DNA of 45,017 bases from Paracoccaceae bacterium. Its GTDB lineage: Bacteria > Pseudomonadota > Alphaproteobacteria > Rhizobiales > Stappiaceae. Numbering within the stretch: the first letter of the stretch is position 1; each line of letters starts with the position of its first letter. This document shows positions 1 through 6,787 of this stretch, piece after piece. The stretch spans positions 1-45,017 of the forward strand of contig JABXHV010000059.1 in assembly GCA_013373445.1 (NCBI GenBank). Reading direction: 5' to 3'. The position numbers were made by a program, and so were the translations under genes. The notes under the pieces are model-generated. The model saw nothing but the letters and a program-made list of their open reading frames with translations. It did no database searches and had not been told where the DNA came from.

Positions 1-235
1 CAACGTGGCCGACCACAAGGAAGCCTACAATGAAGTCGGATCGCAGGGCATTTCCTACACCGCAGGCGTGCCGCCGGTCGCAGCTGCGATGCTGATCGCC
101 AATGGCACCTGGGACGTCAAGACGATGAAAAACGTCGAGGAACTCGATCCAAAGCCGTTCCTTTCGATCCTCAACGACATCGGCCTGCCGACCCAGATCA
201 AGGACGCCGACGGCATCCGCCCGTTCACCGGCTGA
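1..235 (+). CDS. Saccharopine dehydrogenase-family protein, C-terminal fragment (carboxynorspermidine synthase-like)
   Basis: Only the last 77 residues are present; the gene begins before the window and the reading frame enters at base 2. The segment ISYTAGVPPVAAAMLIANGTW followed by NVEELDPKPFL and a final IGLPTQI resembles the C-terminus of carboxynorspermidine/saccharopine dehydrogenases, which have a similar NVEQ-DPKPF and GLP ending. In Alphaproteobacteria such enzymes condense aspartate semialdehyde with a diamine in the alternative spermidine route, but a lysine-type saccharopine dehydrogenase cannot be excluded from so short a piece. A strong intrinsic terminator follows 30 bases after the stop, so this is the end of its transcription unit. 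Confidence 0.75.
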   Translation, partial: NVADHKEAYNEVGSQGISYTAGVPPVAAAMLIANGTWDVKTMKNVEELDPKPFLSILNDIGLPTQIKDADGIRPFTG

Positions 236-264
236 TCTGACGCGTGAGCGGATTGCAAAGTCTG

Positions 265-293
265 AAAGGCCCCGGGAAACCGGGGCCTTTTTT
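265..293 (+). terminator. Rho-independent terminator after the saccharopine dehydrogenase-like gene
   Basis: A perfect 10-bp stem (AAAGGCCCCG, 265-274, pairing with CGGGGCCTTT, 281-290) encloses a 6-base loop, and T residues continue to 293. It lies 30 bases past the upstream stop codon. The stem starts with A and ends in T, so it could also work in the other direction. Confidence 0.9.
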
Positions 294-317
294 GTTGGGG
301 CAGCACCGTCTCCACAC

Positions 318-425
318 CCACCACCGTCATCCCGGACCTGATCCGGGATCCAATGCCCCTTTCGGCAAAACGGAAGTTTCGGGTCTGTGCGCCGAGCTGC
401 TTCTGCGATCTGACCACGCCCTTCT
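318..425. repeat. Dispersed palindromic intergenic repeat, copy 1
   Basis: The core is a 7-bp inverted repeat (TCCCGGA, 5 bases, TCCGGGA) at 329-349. It is followed by a conserved tail, ATCCAATGCCCCTTTCGGCA, then a less conserved CGGGTCTGTGCG and CTTCTGCGA-CTGACCACG. The same core and tail recur at about 2285 and 2455 in the same orientation. This is the style of short intergenic repeat common in alphaproteobacterial genomes. With the terminator before it, this copy fills the non-coding stretch upstream of the membrane protein gene. Confidence 0.8.
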
Positions 426-488
426 TAGGCTTGCAAACACTTATTTTGCGTGATTCAACTTACAGTAGGCGGATTGTGCGGGGGTGAA

Positions 489-2237
489 ATGGCGTTTTTG
501 AACAGTGTGGTTACGGGCCTGATCGCAGGAGCAATATTGTCCACGTTTGGGCTGCTTTACAAACGCTACTTCGATATCTTGTCAGAACCACAAAGCCGGT
601 CATTCAAAAAACTCTATGAAAGTCTTGAACGAGGAGCACCGTTTGAACGGGTGTATAAATCCAGCCTTGGATGGTTTCTCGGGTGGCTTGACCGTTTTTT
701 CGAAGGCAGGCCCTATCAAAACGAGACAGAGGAACCATCATCGCGCTTCGGTAGACAGCAGCCACGGTTTTTCGAGATCTTGTTTCTCCGTCCCAAAGGC
801 TATCGGAGGCCGGATGAGCTGCGCAGTGACGAGTGGCAACCGGCTGCCTGGAGCGCGGCAACCTATGACCGCTGTTTGCTGATTGCCTTGCTCTATCCGC
901 TGGCCTCGGCTTTGTTTGGCTGGATTGCCTTTGGTGACGCAGGGGAACTTGGCACGGCCCTTGGTCTGGTGCCCACTGGTGAGTTTCAAGCGCGCTTCTT
1001 TAGCCTTGTTGCCGTTGCCGTGATTTTGATTGCTAATTGGAAGTTTGTCCAAGCTGATGGTTTGAAAAAATGGGTTTGGCTCGGTGTGGGCGTTGCTGCT
1101 GTGTTCTTTGCGCCGAGGTTTGGACCCTATCTATTTCCGGAAGTTGCAGATTCCGTTTTCACTTTCGCCGTCATATTCGCTTCCGCTTTCGCTTCCGCTT
1201 TCGTTTTCGCTTCCGCTTCCGCTTCCGCTTCCGCTTCCGCTTCCGCTTCCGCTTCCGCTTCCGCTTCCGCTGGTGCTGTGGCTTACGCTGTGGCTTACGC
1301 TTTTGCTTTCGCGGTCACGTTCGCTGTCGGTTCCGCTGGCGCTGCCGCTTACGCTGTGGCCTTTCTGGTGGCCTTCGCTGCTGCTTACGCTGCGACCTTC
1401 GCTGTCGCGGGCGTTTTCGCTGCTGCTGTTGCAATGAGGCGTTTTGGCGTTTTTCTTCTTGCCCTGTCAATTCTGTATTTTGTCGCGGCCGTGTTGCCGT
1501 TTCAGCTCACGGCCAGCGAAGACACATCCGGGAATGCCTATGCTGCGTTGATCGGGCTGACCTTGCTACCATTGATCAACGCGCCATTCGATTGGGCTTC
1601 GATTGGCCTGACGCGGACACTGCTCAAGCGCAATCTTGCCGAGCCGTCAGCTCTGCGCAGGCTTTTCAATTCTCTGATTGATGTTGCAGGGGCAGTTTTT
1701 CTGTTGGTTTTGTTGGCTTTCAGCATGATTTCGGTGCTTGAAACCATCGACAGGATCGCGATTTCGAAGGGCATGTTGGAAGCCCCTGCCGGTGTTGCAA
1801 GGTTGTTGGCCGATATCAAGGAAGAACCATGGGCAGGGCGCCATTTTTGGGTCTATTTCGCACTGTTCTCAACCTTGATCCCGACCATTTTGCACGGCGG
1901 CGTCTGGCTCTTCAGTCTCATCACGGTGAAAATACCGCCGATGACATCGTACCTTGAAAAGACGCTCGGGAAAGCAATCGGTGAGGTGTCCGGCGAAGTT
2001 GTGAGCGCGCCTCCAAACGGGTCAGTTGCACTGGCTCTGGACGCCGGTGAAAAACACTCGGCCGCCTTTCTTTTGACCCTGCGCTTGATCGTTGCGCTGG
2101 TGGTTCCAATTGCCGCTACGATTTGTGTTGGCTTTGGCCTCCTGCAGGCCACGCCAATTGGCGGCGTCTTCCTAACGCTTTTGATCAACTGGCAACAGTT
2201 CTGCTCATCTTCCTTGTCGACCCTCTTCGGGGTTTAA
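489..2237 (+). CDS. Unrecognised polytopic membrane protein with Ala/Ser hexanucleotide repeat tract
   Basis: I do not recognise the family. From ATG 489 the protein has 582 residues; a GTG at 450 would add 13, but GGGGTG just before 489 looks like the ribosome site. A membrane segment lies near residues 6-22, then a charged cytosolic-looking stretch to about 120, then several hydrophobic segments. Residues about 228-317 have Ala at nearly every second position, centred on ten exact Ala-Ser pairs (residues 241-260) encoded by ten GCTTCC units. At least four further membrane segments follow in the C-terminal half. No catalytic motif is visible. The gene stands alone between copies of a dispersed repeat and has no operon partner. 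Hexamer gain or loss would keep the frame and change only the length of the Ala/Ser tract. Confidence 0.8.
   Translation: MAFLNSVVTGLIAGAILSTFGLLYKRYFDILSEPQSRSFKKLYESLERGAPFERVYKSSLGWFLGWLDRFFEGRPYQNETEEPSSRFGRQQPRFFEILFLRPKGYRRPDELRSDEWQPAAWSAATYDRCLLIALLYPLASALFGWIAFGDAGELGTALGLVPTGEFQARFFSLVAVAVILIANWKFVQADGLKKWVWLGVGVAAVFFAPRFGPYLFPEVADSVFTFAVIFASAFASAFVFASASASASASASASASASASAGAVAYAVAYAFAFAVTFAVGSAGAAAYAVAFLVAFAAAYAATFAVAGVFAAAVAMRRFGVFLLALSILYFVAAVLPFQLTASEDTSGNAYAALIGLTLLPLINAPFDWASIGLTRTLLKRNLAEPSALRRLFNSLIDVAGAVFLLVLLAFSMISVLETIDRIAISKGMLEAPAGVARLLADIKEEPWAGRHFWVYFALFSTLIPTILHGGVWLFSLITVKIPPMTSYLEKTLGKAIGEVSGEVVSAPPNGSVALALDAGEKHSAAFLLTLRLIVALVVPIAATICVGFGLLQATPIGGVFLTLLINWQQFCSSSLSTLFGV
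1209..1268 (+). repeat. Ten perfect tandem copies of GCTTCC inside a coding region
   Basis: Ten uninterrupted 6-bp units encode ten Ala-Ser pairs. Upstream (about 1176-1208) the same period continues with GCTTTC and GTTTTC variants. Downstream to about 1440 a decayed GCT-NNC period persists (Ala-Tyr, Ala-Val, Ala-Phe). The pattern suggests growth by replication slippage, with the perfect core being the youngest part. Confidence 0.97.
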
Positions 2238-2284
2238 GGTACCATTTTCACCGCACCCACCACCTCATCCTGGACAACGTCGCG

Positions 2285-2375
2285 CCATCCCGGACCAGAT
2301 CCGGGATCCAATGCCCCTTTCGGCACTACGGAGACCCCGGGTCTGTGCGTGGAGTTACTTCTGCGAGCTGACCAC
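2285..2375. repeat. Dispersed palindromic intergenic repeat, copy 2
   Basis: The palindromic core is at 2287-2307 (TCCCGGA, 5 bases, TCCGGGA) and carries the same ATCCAATGCCCCTTTCGGCA tail as copy 1. The more distal CGGGTCTGTGCG and ACTTCTGCGAGCTGACCACG blocks also match. Copies 1 and 2 therefore form direct repeats on either side of the membrane protein gene. Confidence 0.8.
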
Positions 2376-2391
2376 GTCTCTCTGGCCAATG

Positions 2392-2440
2392 ACGGACCGT
2401 GGAGTGGATCCCCGAGTAAATCGGGGATGACCGCTGGGGG
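2392..2440. repeat. Related palindrome with a different core (ATCCCCGA/TCGGGGAT)
   Basis: An 8-bp inverted repeat, ATCCCCGA and TCGGGGAT, with a 5-base GTAAA spacer, lies at 2408-2428 between copies 2 and 3. It is preceded by GACGGACCGTGGAGTGG and followed by GACCGCTGGGGGATG. It looks like a second member of the same class of short palindromic elements, here placed between two copies of the first. Confidence 0.7.
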
Positions 2441-2454
2441 ATGAGGGGCCTCGC

Positions 2455-2530
2455 CACACCCACCGCCGTCATCCCGGACCTGATCCGGGATCCAATGCCC
2501 ACCCCGGCAGAACGGAGGCTTCGGGCCTGT
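2455..2530. repeat. Dispersed palindromic intergenic repeat, copy 3
   Basis: The core at 2471-2491 is identical to copy 1, including the central CCTGA. It is preceded by the same CACCCACC-CCGTC block and followed by ATCCAATGCCC, after which it diverges (ACCCCGGCAGAACGG). With copy 2, the intervening palindrome and the hairpin at 2547-2575 it accounts for most of the gene-free 2238-2598 interval. Confidence 0.8.
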
Positions 2531-2546
2531 GAGAGGACGGCCAGAA

Positions 2547-2575
2547 CTGCGGCGCAAGGGTGACCTGCGCCGCAG
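2547..2575 (-). terminator. Strong GC hairpin downstream of the MDR oxidoreductase, probable terminator
   Basis: Perfect 10-bp arms, CTGCGGCGCA (2547-2556) and TGCGCCGCAG (2566-2575), flank a 9-base loop. The hairpin lies 24 bases beyond the minus-strand stop at 2599. There is no clear U tract after it, so termination may be imperfect, or the structure may stabilise the 3' end. Confidence 0.5.
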
Positions 2576-2598
2576 CTGATTTCAGGTATTGAGACTGG

Positions 2599-3576
2599 TT
2601 ATGGACGCAGCATGATCTTGCCGGTACGGCCCGGTGTGAGCGACGCGTCAACCGCTTGCTTGATGTCTGCCAGCGCGAAGGTGCCGCCAGAGGTCAGAGG
2701 CAACTTGCCTTCAACGGCCAGGTGGATGAGTTCGCCAATCAAGCGCGCCTTGTCGGCATCCGGCATTTCCGAGCTGACGCGCGACCCCCAGAAGCCCTTG
2801 ACGTTCAAGTGTTTGGAGATCATCTCGCCAGCACTGAGCTGCAATGGTTCGCCTGTGGCAGTGCCGAAGACGGCCAGTACACCATCCTTGCCCAGCAGAT
2901 TGACGATCTCGGCAACCACCTTGCCACCCACGGAATCGATCGCTGCGCGCGCGCCATCAGCTCCGACAATTTCCTTTGCGCGCTCAAGCCAATTGCTATC
3001 GGACGTGGAGAAAACGTTTTCCATGCCACCGGCAATCAACTCGTCAGCGGCTTCCTTGCGGCGCACCAGGTTGATGGTGTGGATGCCACGTTGTTTGGCC
3101 AGCTCATAGAAGATCTTGCCAACCGCGCCATTGGCTGCGGTCTGCACGACCCAGTCGCCTTGCTTGACATTGAGGAATTCCAGCAAGGACAGCGCACTGA
3201 ACGGCATTGCGATCAATTGCGCACCGGCTTCATCCGAAATCGCATCCGGCAGCGGAAGCACACCGGCGGCAGCCGTGGTGAAATATTCTGCCCAGGTTGC
3301 CAGTGCACCGGCCTTGACGACGCGCTTGCCAATCAGAGCGGCATCAACGCCTTCGCCGACAGCCTCGACAATGCCGAGTGCCTCGGTGCCGCCCGTGGCA
3401 GGCAATTCCGGCTTGTAGCCATAGTTGCCGCGCGCGGTCCAGAGATCATGGTTGTGGATCGGTGACAGCAGCATCTTGATGAGCACTTCACCAGCCTTTG
3501 GCGTGGGGACCGGGCTGTCGGAAAATGTCAGGACCTGCGCCGGATCGCCGAATTTGTTGTATGTGATGCTTTTCAT
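2599..3576 (-). CDS. Zinc-free medium-chain dehydrogenase/reductase (quinone oxidoreductase/enoyl reductase type)
   Basis: This 325-residue protein has an N-terminal GroES-like fold (residues 1-120) and an NAD(P)H-binding Rossmann domain. The nucleotide-binding motif is AANGAVGK at residues 147-154. It contains no cysteine, so it lacks the catalytic and structural zinc sites of alcohol dehydrogenases and fits the quinone oxidoreductase/trans-2-enoyl reductase (ETR/MECR-like) branch. The likely reaction is NADPH-dependent reduction of an electrophilic enone, aldehyde or quinone; the substrate is unknown. A good ribosome site (AAGGAA) precedes the ATG. A TetR regulator on the same strand upstream, with a NemR-like operator, suggests induction by reactive electrophiles (inference). 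The 174 bases between the two genes show only a weak GACC-GGTC-like half match near 3601. Confidence 0.85.
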   Translation of the reverse strand: MKSITYNKFGDPAQVLTFSDSPVPTPKAGEVLIKMLLSPIHNHDLWTARGNYGYKPELPATGGTEALGIVEAVGEGVDAALIGKRVVKAGALATWAEYFTTAAAGVLPLPDAISDEAGAQLIAMPFSALSLLEFLNVKQGDWVVQTAANGAVGKIFYELAKQRGIHTINLVRRKEAADELIAGGMENVFSTSDSNWLERAKEIVGADGARAAIDSVGGKVVAEIVNLLGKDGVLAVFGTATGEPLQLSAGEMISKHLNVKGFWGSRVSSEMPDADKARLIGELIHLAVEGKLPLTSGGTFALADIKQAVDASLTPGRTGKIMLRP

Positions 3577-3750
3577 GGGTTTATTCCTTGTTCTTTACAG
3601 GACCAGGTCGTGATGTCTTTTGTTGAAGACCTGAAGTCCGTTGTTGCCTGCAGTCACTGCGGCTGTGTTTTCAGATTTGGCAGCTTGGATGTGGCGCGAT
3701 CTTCATCGCGTGCTGCGGCTCCTTCGTTCTGTTTCCCCGGTGTGAGGTGA

Positions 3751-4341
3751 TCAGGTGGCAAAGCGCTCCCGGGTGTCGCGAAGTGCCTGTTCAAGCGGTT
3801 GGATGCTCAAGTCCAGTTTGGCCAGAACGGCAGCCCCCACCCAGCGGGCGTAAAGATCCTTGGCGGCCACCAGTGGATCACCGGACAGGGTCAGGGATCC
3901 ATCGCGGCGCCCCAGATCAAGCACATTGCCCAATCTTCTGGTTATCTCGTCGACGCCGCCGGACAAGGCCTGACGCATGGGCTCGGATATGTCGGACACT
4001 TCGGCCGCCAGTTTGACGACAAGACAGCGTTCACACATCGGAGAACGGCCCTCTGCGGGCAAGGCATGGCCGAGATAGGAGAACAACTTGCCCGCCCCGG
4101 TTGGCTCGGCAGCTGTTATGCGTTCGAAGGTCGCAAGATATTCCTCGATGTAGTCCTCGATCAGCTCACAGCCGAAACGCTCCTTGGACTCGAAATAGTA
4201 ATAGAAAGAGCCCTTGGGAACGCCACAGGCACTCAGGATGTCCTTGAGACCGACGCCCGAGAACCCCTTCGCCAGCACCAGTTCGCGGCCTGCCTTCAGG
4301 ATCGTATTCCGGGTCTTTTCCGATTTTGCCAGTTCTGTCAT
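3751..4341 (-). CDS. TetR/AcrR-family transcriptional repressor (NemR-like)
   Basis: This 196-residue protein has the typical N-terminal TetR helix-turn-helix: GVGLKDILSACGVPKGSFYYYF lies at about residues 24-46, with the family signature KGSFYYYFESKE. The C-terminal domain carries the MCERCLVVKLAAEVSD stretch seen in the NemR/AcuR-type group, whose cysteines sense electrophiles in E. coli NemR. A palindromic operator sits 20-35 bases upstream of the start, so autorepression is likely. The neighbouring MDR reductase on the same strand is the obvious target. The ATG follows AAAGGTG, an adequate ribosome site. Confidence 0.9.
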   Translation of the reverse strand: MTELAKSEKTRNTILKAGRELVLAKGFSGVGLKDILSACGVPKGSFYYYFESKERFGCELIEDYIEEYLATFERITAAEPTGAGKLFSYLGHALPAEGRSPMCERCLVVKLAAEVSDISEPMRQALSGGVDEITRRLGNVLDLGRRDGSLTLSGDPLVAAKDLYARWVGAAVLAKLDLSIQPLEQALRDTRERFAT

Positions 4342-4361
4342 GCGGCACCTTTAGTCAATAA

Positions 4362-4376
4362 TAGACCGGTCGTCTA
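4362..4376. promoter_or_regulatory. NemR-like operator upstream of the TetR gene
   Basis: TAGACCGGTCGTCTA has 5-bp outer arms (TAGAC/GTCTA) and an internal GACCGGTC palindrome. E. coli NemR binds TAGACC-N4-GGTCTA, a close relative. The site is 20-35 bases before the regulator's start codon, where a bound repressor would block transcription. Confidence 0.7.
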
Positions 4377-4432
4377 GTAAAATGACAAGTAGGTCGGGTG
4401 AACACTGCGTTCAAGGGCCCGGGCGCAGTTTT

Positions 4433-4636
4433 TCAGTTACCCCATTGTTCGAAACCAAGGGCCGCATCTATCAGATGTCGCAGTTGACGGCTGTGCGTCT
4501 GTGAATCTGCCTCAGCCATTCCGGCAATTTGTAGCGAGTGCCGTGTGATGGATGCTCCCACGATCACCGCAATAAACATTGCCAGACGCTGTCGCGCAAG
4601 CGGACCTTCGGGAGCCGGCTCTGACTCTCGGCAGGA
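4433..4636 (-). pseudogene. C-terminal remnant of a second TetR-family regulator
   Basis: On the minus strand 67 codons end in TGA at 4433-4435. They read like the last helices of a TetR ligand domain: LARQRLAMFIAVIVGASITRH at about residues 12-32, then RQLRHLIDAALGF close to the end. An in-frame TAA at 4637-4639 closes the frame upstream, and only about 50 bases separate it from the next gene's stop, so the DNA-binding half is missing. The rest of the 4342-4687 interval holds only the operator and leader of the intact TetR gene. It is not clear whether the deletion and the presence of the intact TetR gene are related. Confidence 0.6.
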
Positions 4637-4687
4637 TTACGGAAGCGGTACAGAAGCGATCACCGGCACATATTGATGACAGCTTGC

Positions 4688-5206
4688 TTATTCGCCGAGC
4701 TTGATGTCTGCCATCATGTCTGCGGCGGTCGCCTGAAGGGCGTCTCCAAGGGTCTGAGTGGTCAGTCCCGGTGGAATATGCAGCTTGGCTACCGCCCTGA
4801 ACATCGGTTCGCCTGACATGGAGCCGGGCGTCACTTCGGTTTCCAGAGAGTCGATACTGACCGCATATTCATTCAGGATGCGGGTCACTTTGCGCAGGAT
4901 GCCCGGGTGGTCCTGGGACAACAGCTCAAGTGTCGCGACAGAGCCCACCGGGCGCTCTTCCCGTTTCTTGCCGGCGCGCAGAGAGACCTCGATCCCGTCC
5001 TTCTGCAGTGACTTGAAGAGTGTCTCCAGACCTTCAACGGCCGCGGTGTCAACGTCGACGCTGACAATCCCGGCGAACTCACCGCCGAGCCTTGCCATCG
5101 AGCTCTCCACCCAATTGCCGCCGACCTCCGCAATGGACATGGCGAGACGGTCCACAAGTCCTGCGCGATCCTGTGCGATGACTGTAAGCACGATACGACT
5201 GGTCAT
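4688..5206 (-). CDS. Two-ACT-domain protein, GcvR-like (glycine cleavage regulator family)
   Basis: The chosen start gives 172 residues and follows GGGAGGA, a very good ribosome site; the frame is open for 46 codons further but without comparable support. The first ACT domain (about residues 3-75) begins IVLTVIAQDRAGLVDRLA. The second (about 93-170) begins LELLSQDHPGILRKVT. This tandem arrangement matches GcvR, which in E. coli binds GcvA and responds to glycine. No DNA-binding domain is present, so it would act through a partner or as an amino-acid sensor. There is no gcv gene nearby, so the target is unknown. Confidence 0.8.
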   Translation of the reverse strand: MTSRIVLTVIAQDRAGLVDRLAMSIAEVGGNWVESSMARLGGEFAGIVSVDVDTAAVEGLETLFKSLQKDGIEVSLRAGKKREERPVGSVATLELLSQDHPGILRKVTRILNEYAVSIDSLETEVTPGSMSGEPMFRAVAKLHIPPGLTTQTLGDALQATAADMMADIKLGE

Positions 5207-5297
5207 GCGATCCTCCCGAAGCATGGTTCGACGCCACATTTGGCTATCTGCGCTTACCTTATCGTCATTTGGGTGTCCGGTCGAGGCAGCGATCCGG

Positions 5298-6596
5298 TCA
5301 GGACCCGCCGACTGCCCAGCGTGGTCCATCATCCCTTGCCCCAATCAGGGCCAGACCATTGGCAATCGACGACAGTTCCTCGCCAGACTTGATCCGCTGC
5401 GCGCCGAAGCGGTTTTCAAACAAGCTGCGCACCGCTGGCACGAAAGACGAACCGCCAGTCAGGAACACATGATCAATCTCTGCACTGTCAACGCCGGCCT
5501 CTGTGAGCGTGTCATCCAGGGTCTTTTCCATCTTGGCCAAGTCACCAGCGATCCAGCGCTCAAAATCCGCGCGTTTGATCTGTGCCTTGAACTCTGAGCC
5601 CAGCGGTTCAAACCGGAGCTCGGTCTCCTCGCTCGACGACAGTTGCGCCTTGGCTTCGGAGACCGCCTTGAACAGCGGATAGCCCTGGTCTTCCTCGACC
5701 AGCTCGATGAACAGTTCGACCTTGTCTTCTTCCAGGCAATAGCGAAGCAGTTTTTTCAGCTCCTTGAAATCATCAGAGCCCTTGAAGAACGACAGCTCAT
5801 GCCAACGCGCGAAGTTTGAAAACAGGTTGGGCGGGACCTCAAGCTGTTTGCCCATGGACTTGTAAAGACTGCCCTTGCCGAGCTGCGGCAGGACGACCTG
5901 ATCGACGATCCGATAGTCGAAGGTGTCGCCTGCTATGCCGATACCGCCGTGCCCCAGCGGATCGGCGTGCAGCACACCCGCCTTGGAGGAAAAGCGCATC
6001 AGCGAGTAATCTGTCGTACCGCCGCCAAAGTCGGCCACCAGCACGGTCGCATCCTGCTGGATCCGATGGGCAAAGGAAAAGGCAGCTGCCACCGGCTCAT
6101 AGACGAACAGGACCTCGCCAAAGCCAAAGCGCGCAATGGCTTCGCTGTAGCGCTGCATGGCCAGCGCCTCGTCGGGCTTGCTGCCGGCGAAGATCACCGG
6201 ACGACCGACAACGATCCGCGCGCCGGACGGATCGACCGGCATTGCCAGATGACCAAAAGCGCACTCCAGGAACACGCTCATCAGATCCTGAAAATCATAG
6301 CGACGACCATAGACACCGGTGCCGGAGAAATGCCGGCTGGCGACAAAGCTCTTCAGGGACTGAATGAAACGCACGTCGCCGATGTATTCCAGAAATTGGC
6401 GAATGGCCCAGGGCCCGACTTCCGGTTTGGCCTGTGTGCCTCCCCATTCCGTGCTCAGGAAACTCAGGATAGACGCGATGGCAGAATGCGTATCGCCCGG
6501 CTCGCCGAACACCAACCGCTCGGCGGTTTGTCCATCCGGCGAGGTTGCAAGCACGGTGTTGGATGTCCCGAAATCGAGACCATAGGCGATGCTCAT
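5298..6596 (-). CDS. Hsp70-family protein, nucleotide-binding domain only (YegD-like)
   Basis: From ATG 6596 the protein has 432 residues. It shows the actin/Hsp70 ATPase motifs in order: phosphate-1 loop YGLDFGTSNT (residues 5-14), the EPVAAA connector (about 157-162), phosphate-2 loop DFGGGTTDY (179-187) and an adenosine motif VFLTGGSSFVP near residue 385. The chain ends soon after the ATPase fold, so the peptide-binding domain and lid of DnaK are absent, as in E. coli YegD (about 450 residues). The cellular role of this subfamily is not established. The frame is open upstream for 29 codons, but the MSIAYGLDFG start agrees with the fold's N-terminus. It shares strand with the downstream ACT-domain gene, 91 bases away. 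Confidence 0.85.
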   Translation of the reverse strand: MSIAYGLDFGTSNTVLATSPDGQTAERLVFGEPGDTHSAIASILSFLSTEWGGTQAKPEVGPWAIRQFLEYIGDVRFIQSLKSFVASRHFSGTGVYGRRYDFQDLMSVFLECAFGHLAMPVDPSGARIVVGRPVIFAGSKPDEALAMQRYSEAIARFGFGEVLFVYEPVAAAFSFAHRIQQDATVLVADFGGGTTDYSLMRFSSKAGVLHADPLGHGGIGIAGDTFDYRIVDQVVLPQLGKGSLYKSMGKQLEVPPNLFSNFARWHELSFFKGSDDFKELKKLLRYCLEEDKVELFIELVEEDQGYPLFKAVSEAKAQLSSSEETELRFEPLGSEFKAQIKRADFERWIAGDLAKMEKTLDDTLTEAGVDSAEIDHVFLTGGSSFVPAVRSLFENRFGAQRIKSGEELSSIANGLALIGARDDGPRWAVGGS

Positions 6597-6787
6597 CACG
6601 ACTCTCTTGAAAGCTCTAAAAAATGCAGGGTGCCGTACATAGCTTGCAGCATGGCGAAACTCAAGCGGCCAAAAGAACTCCATCCGTTTGAAAAGTTGGA
6701 AACGATAGACGCTCTTTCGCGTTCACTTACCCTGAACACCACCTCCTCGGCGAGACCGCGGCAGTTGCAGGTGGACGATTTGTCACT

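Noticed and set aside
1070-1681. Arg-Phe and Pro-Leu repeat reading frames over the hexamer tract
   Set aside because: They are alternative-frame readings of the same repeat; the Ala-Ser frame alone is continuous with membrane segments on both sides.
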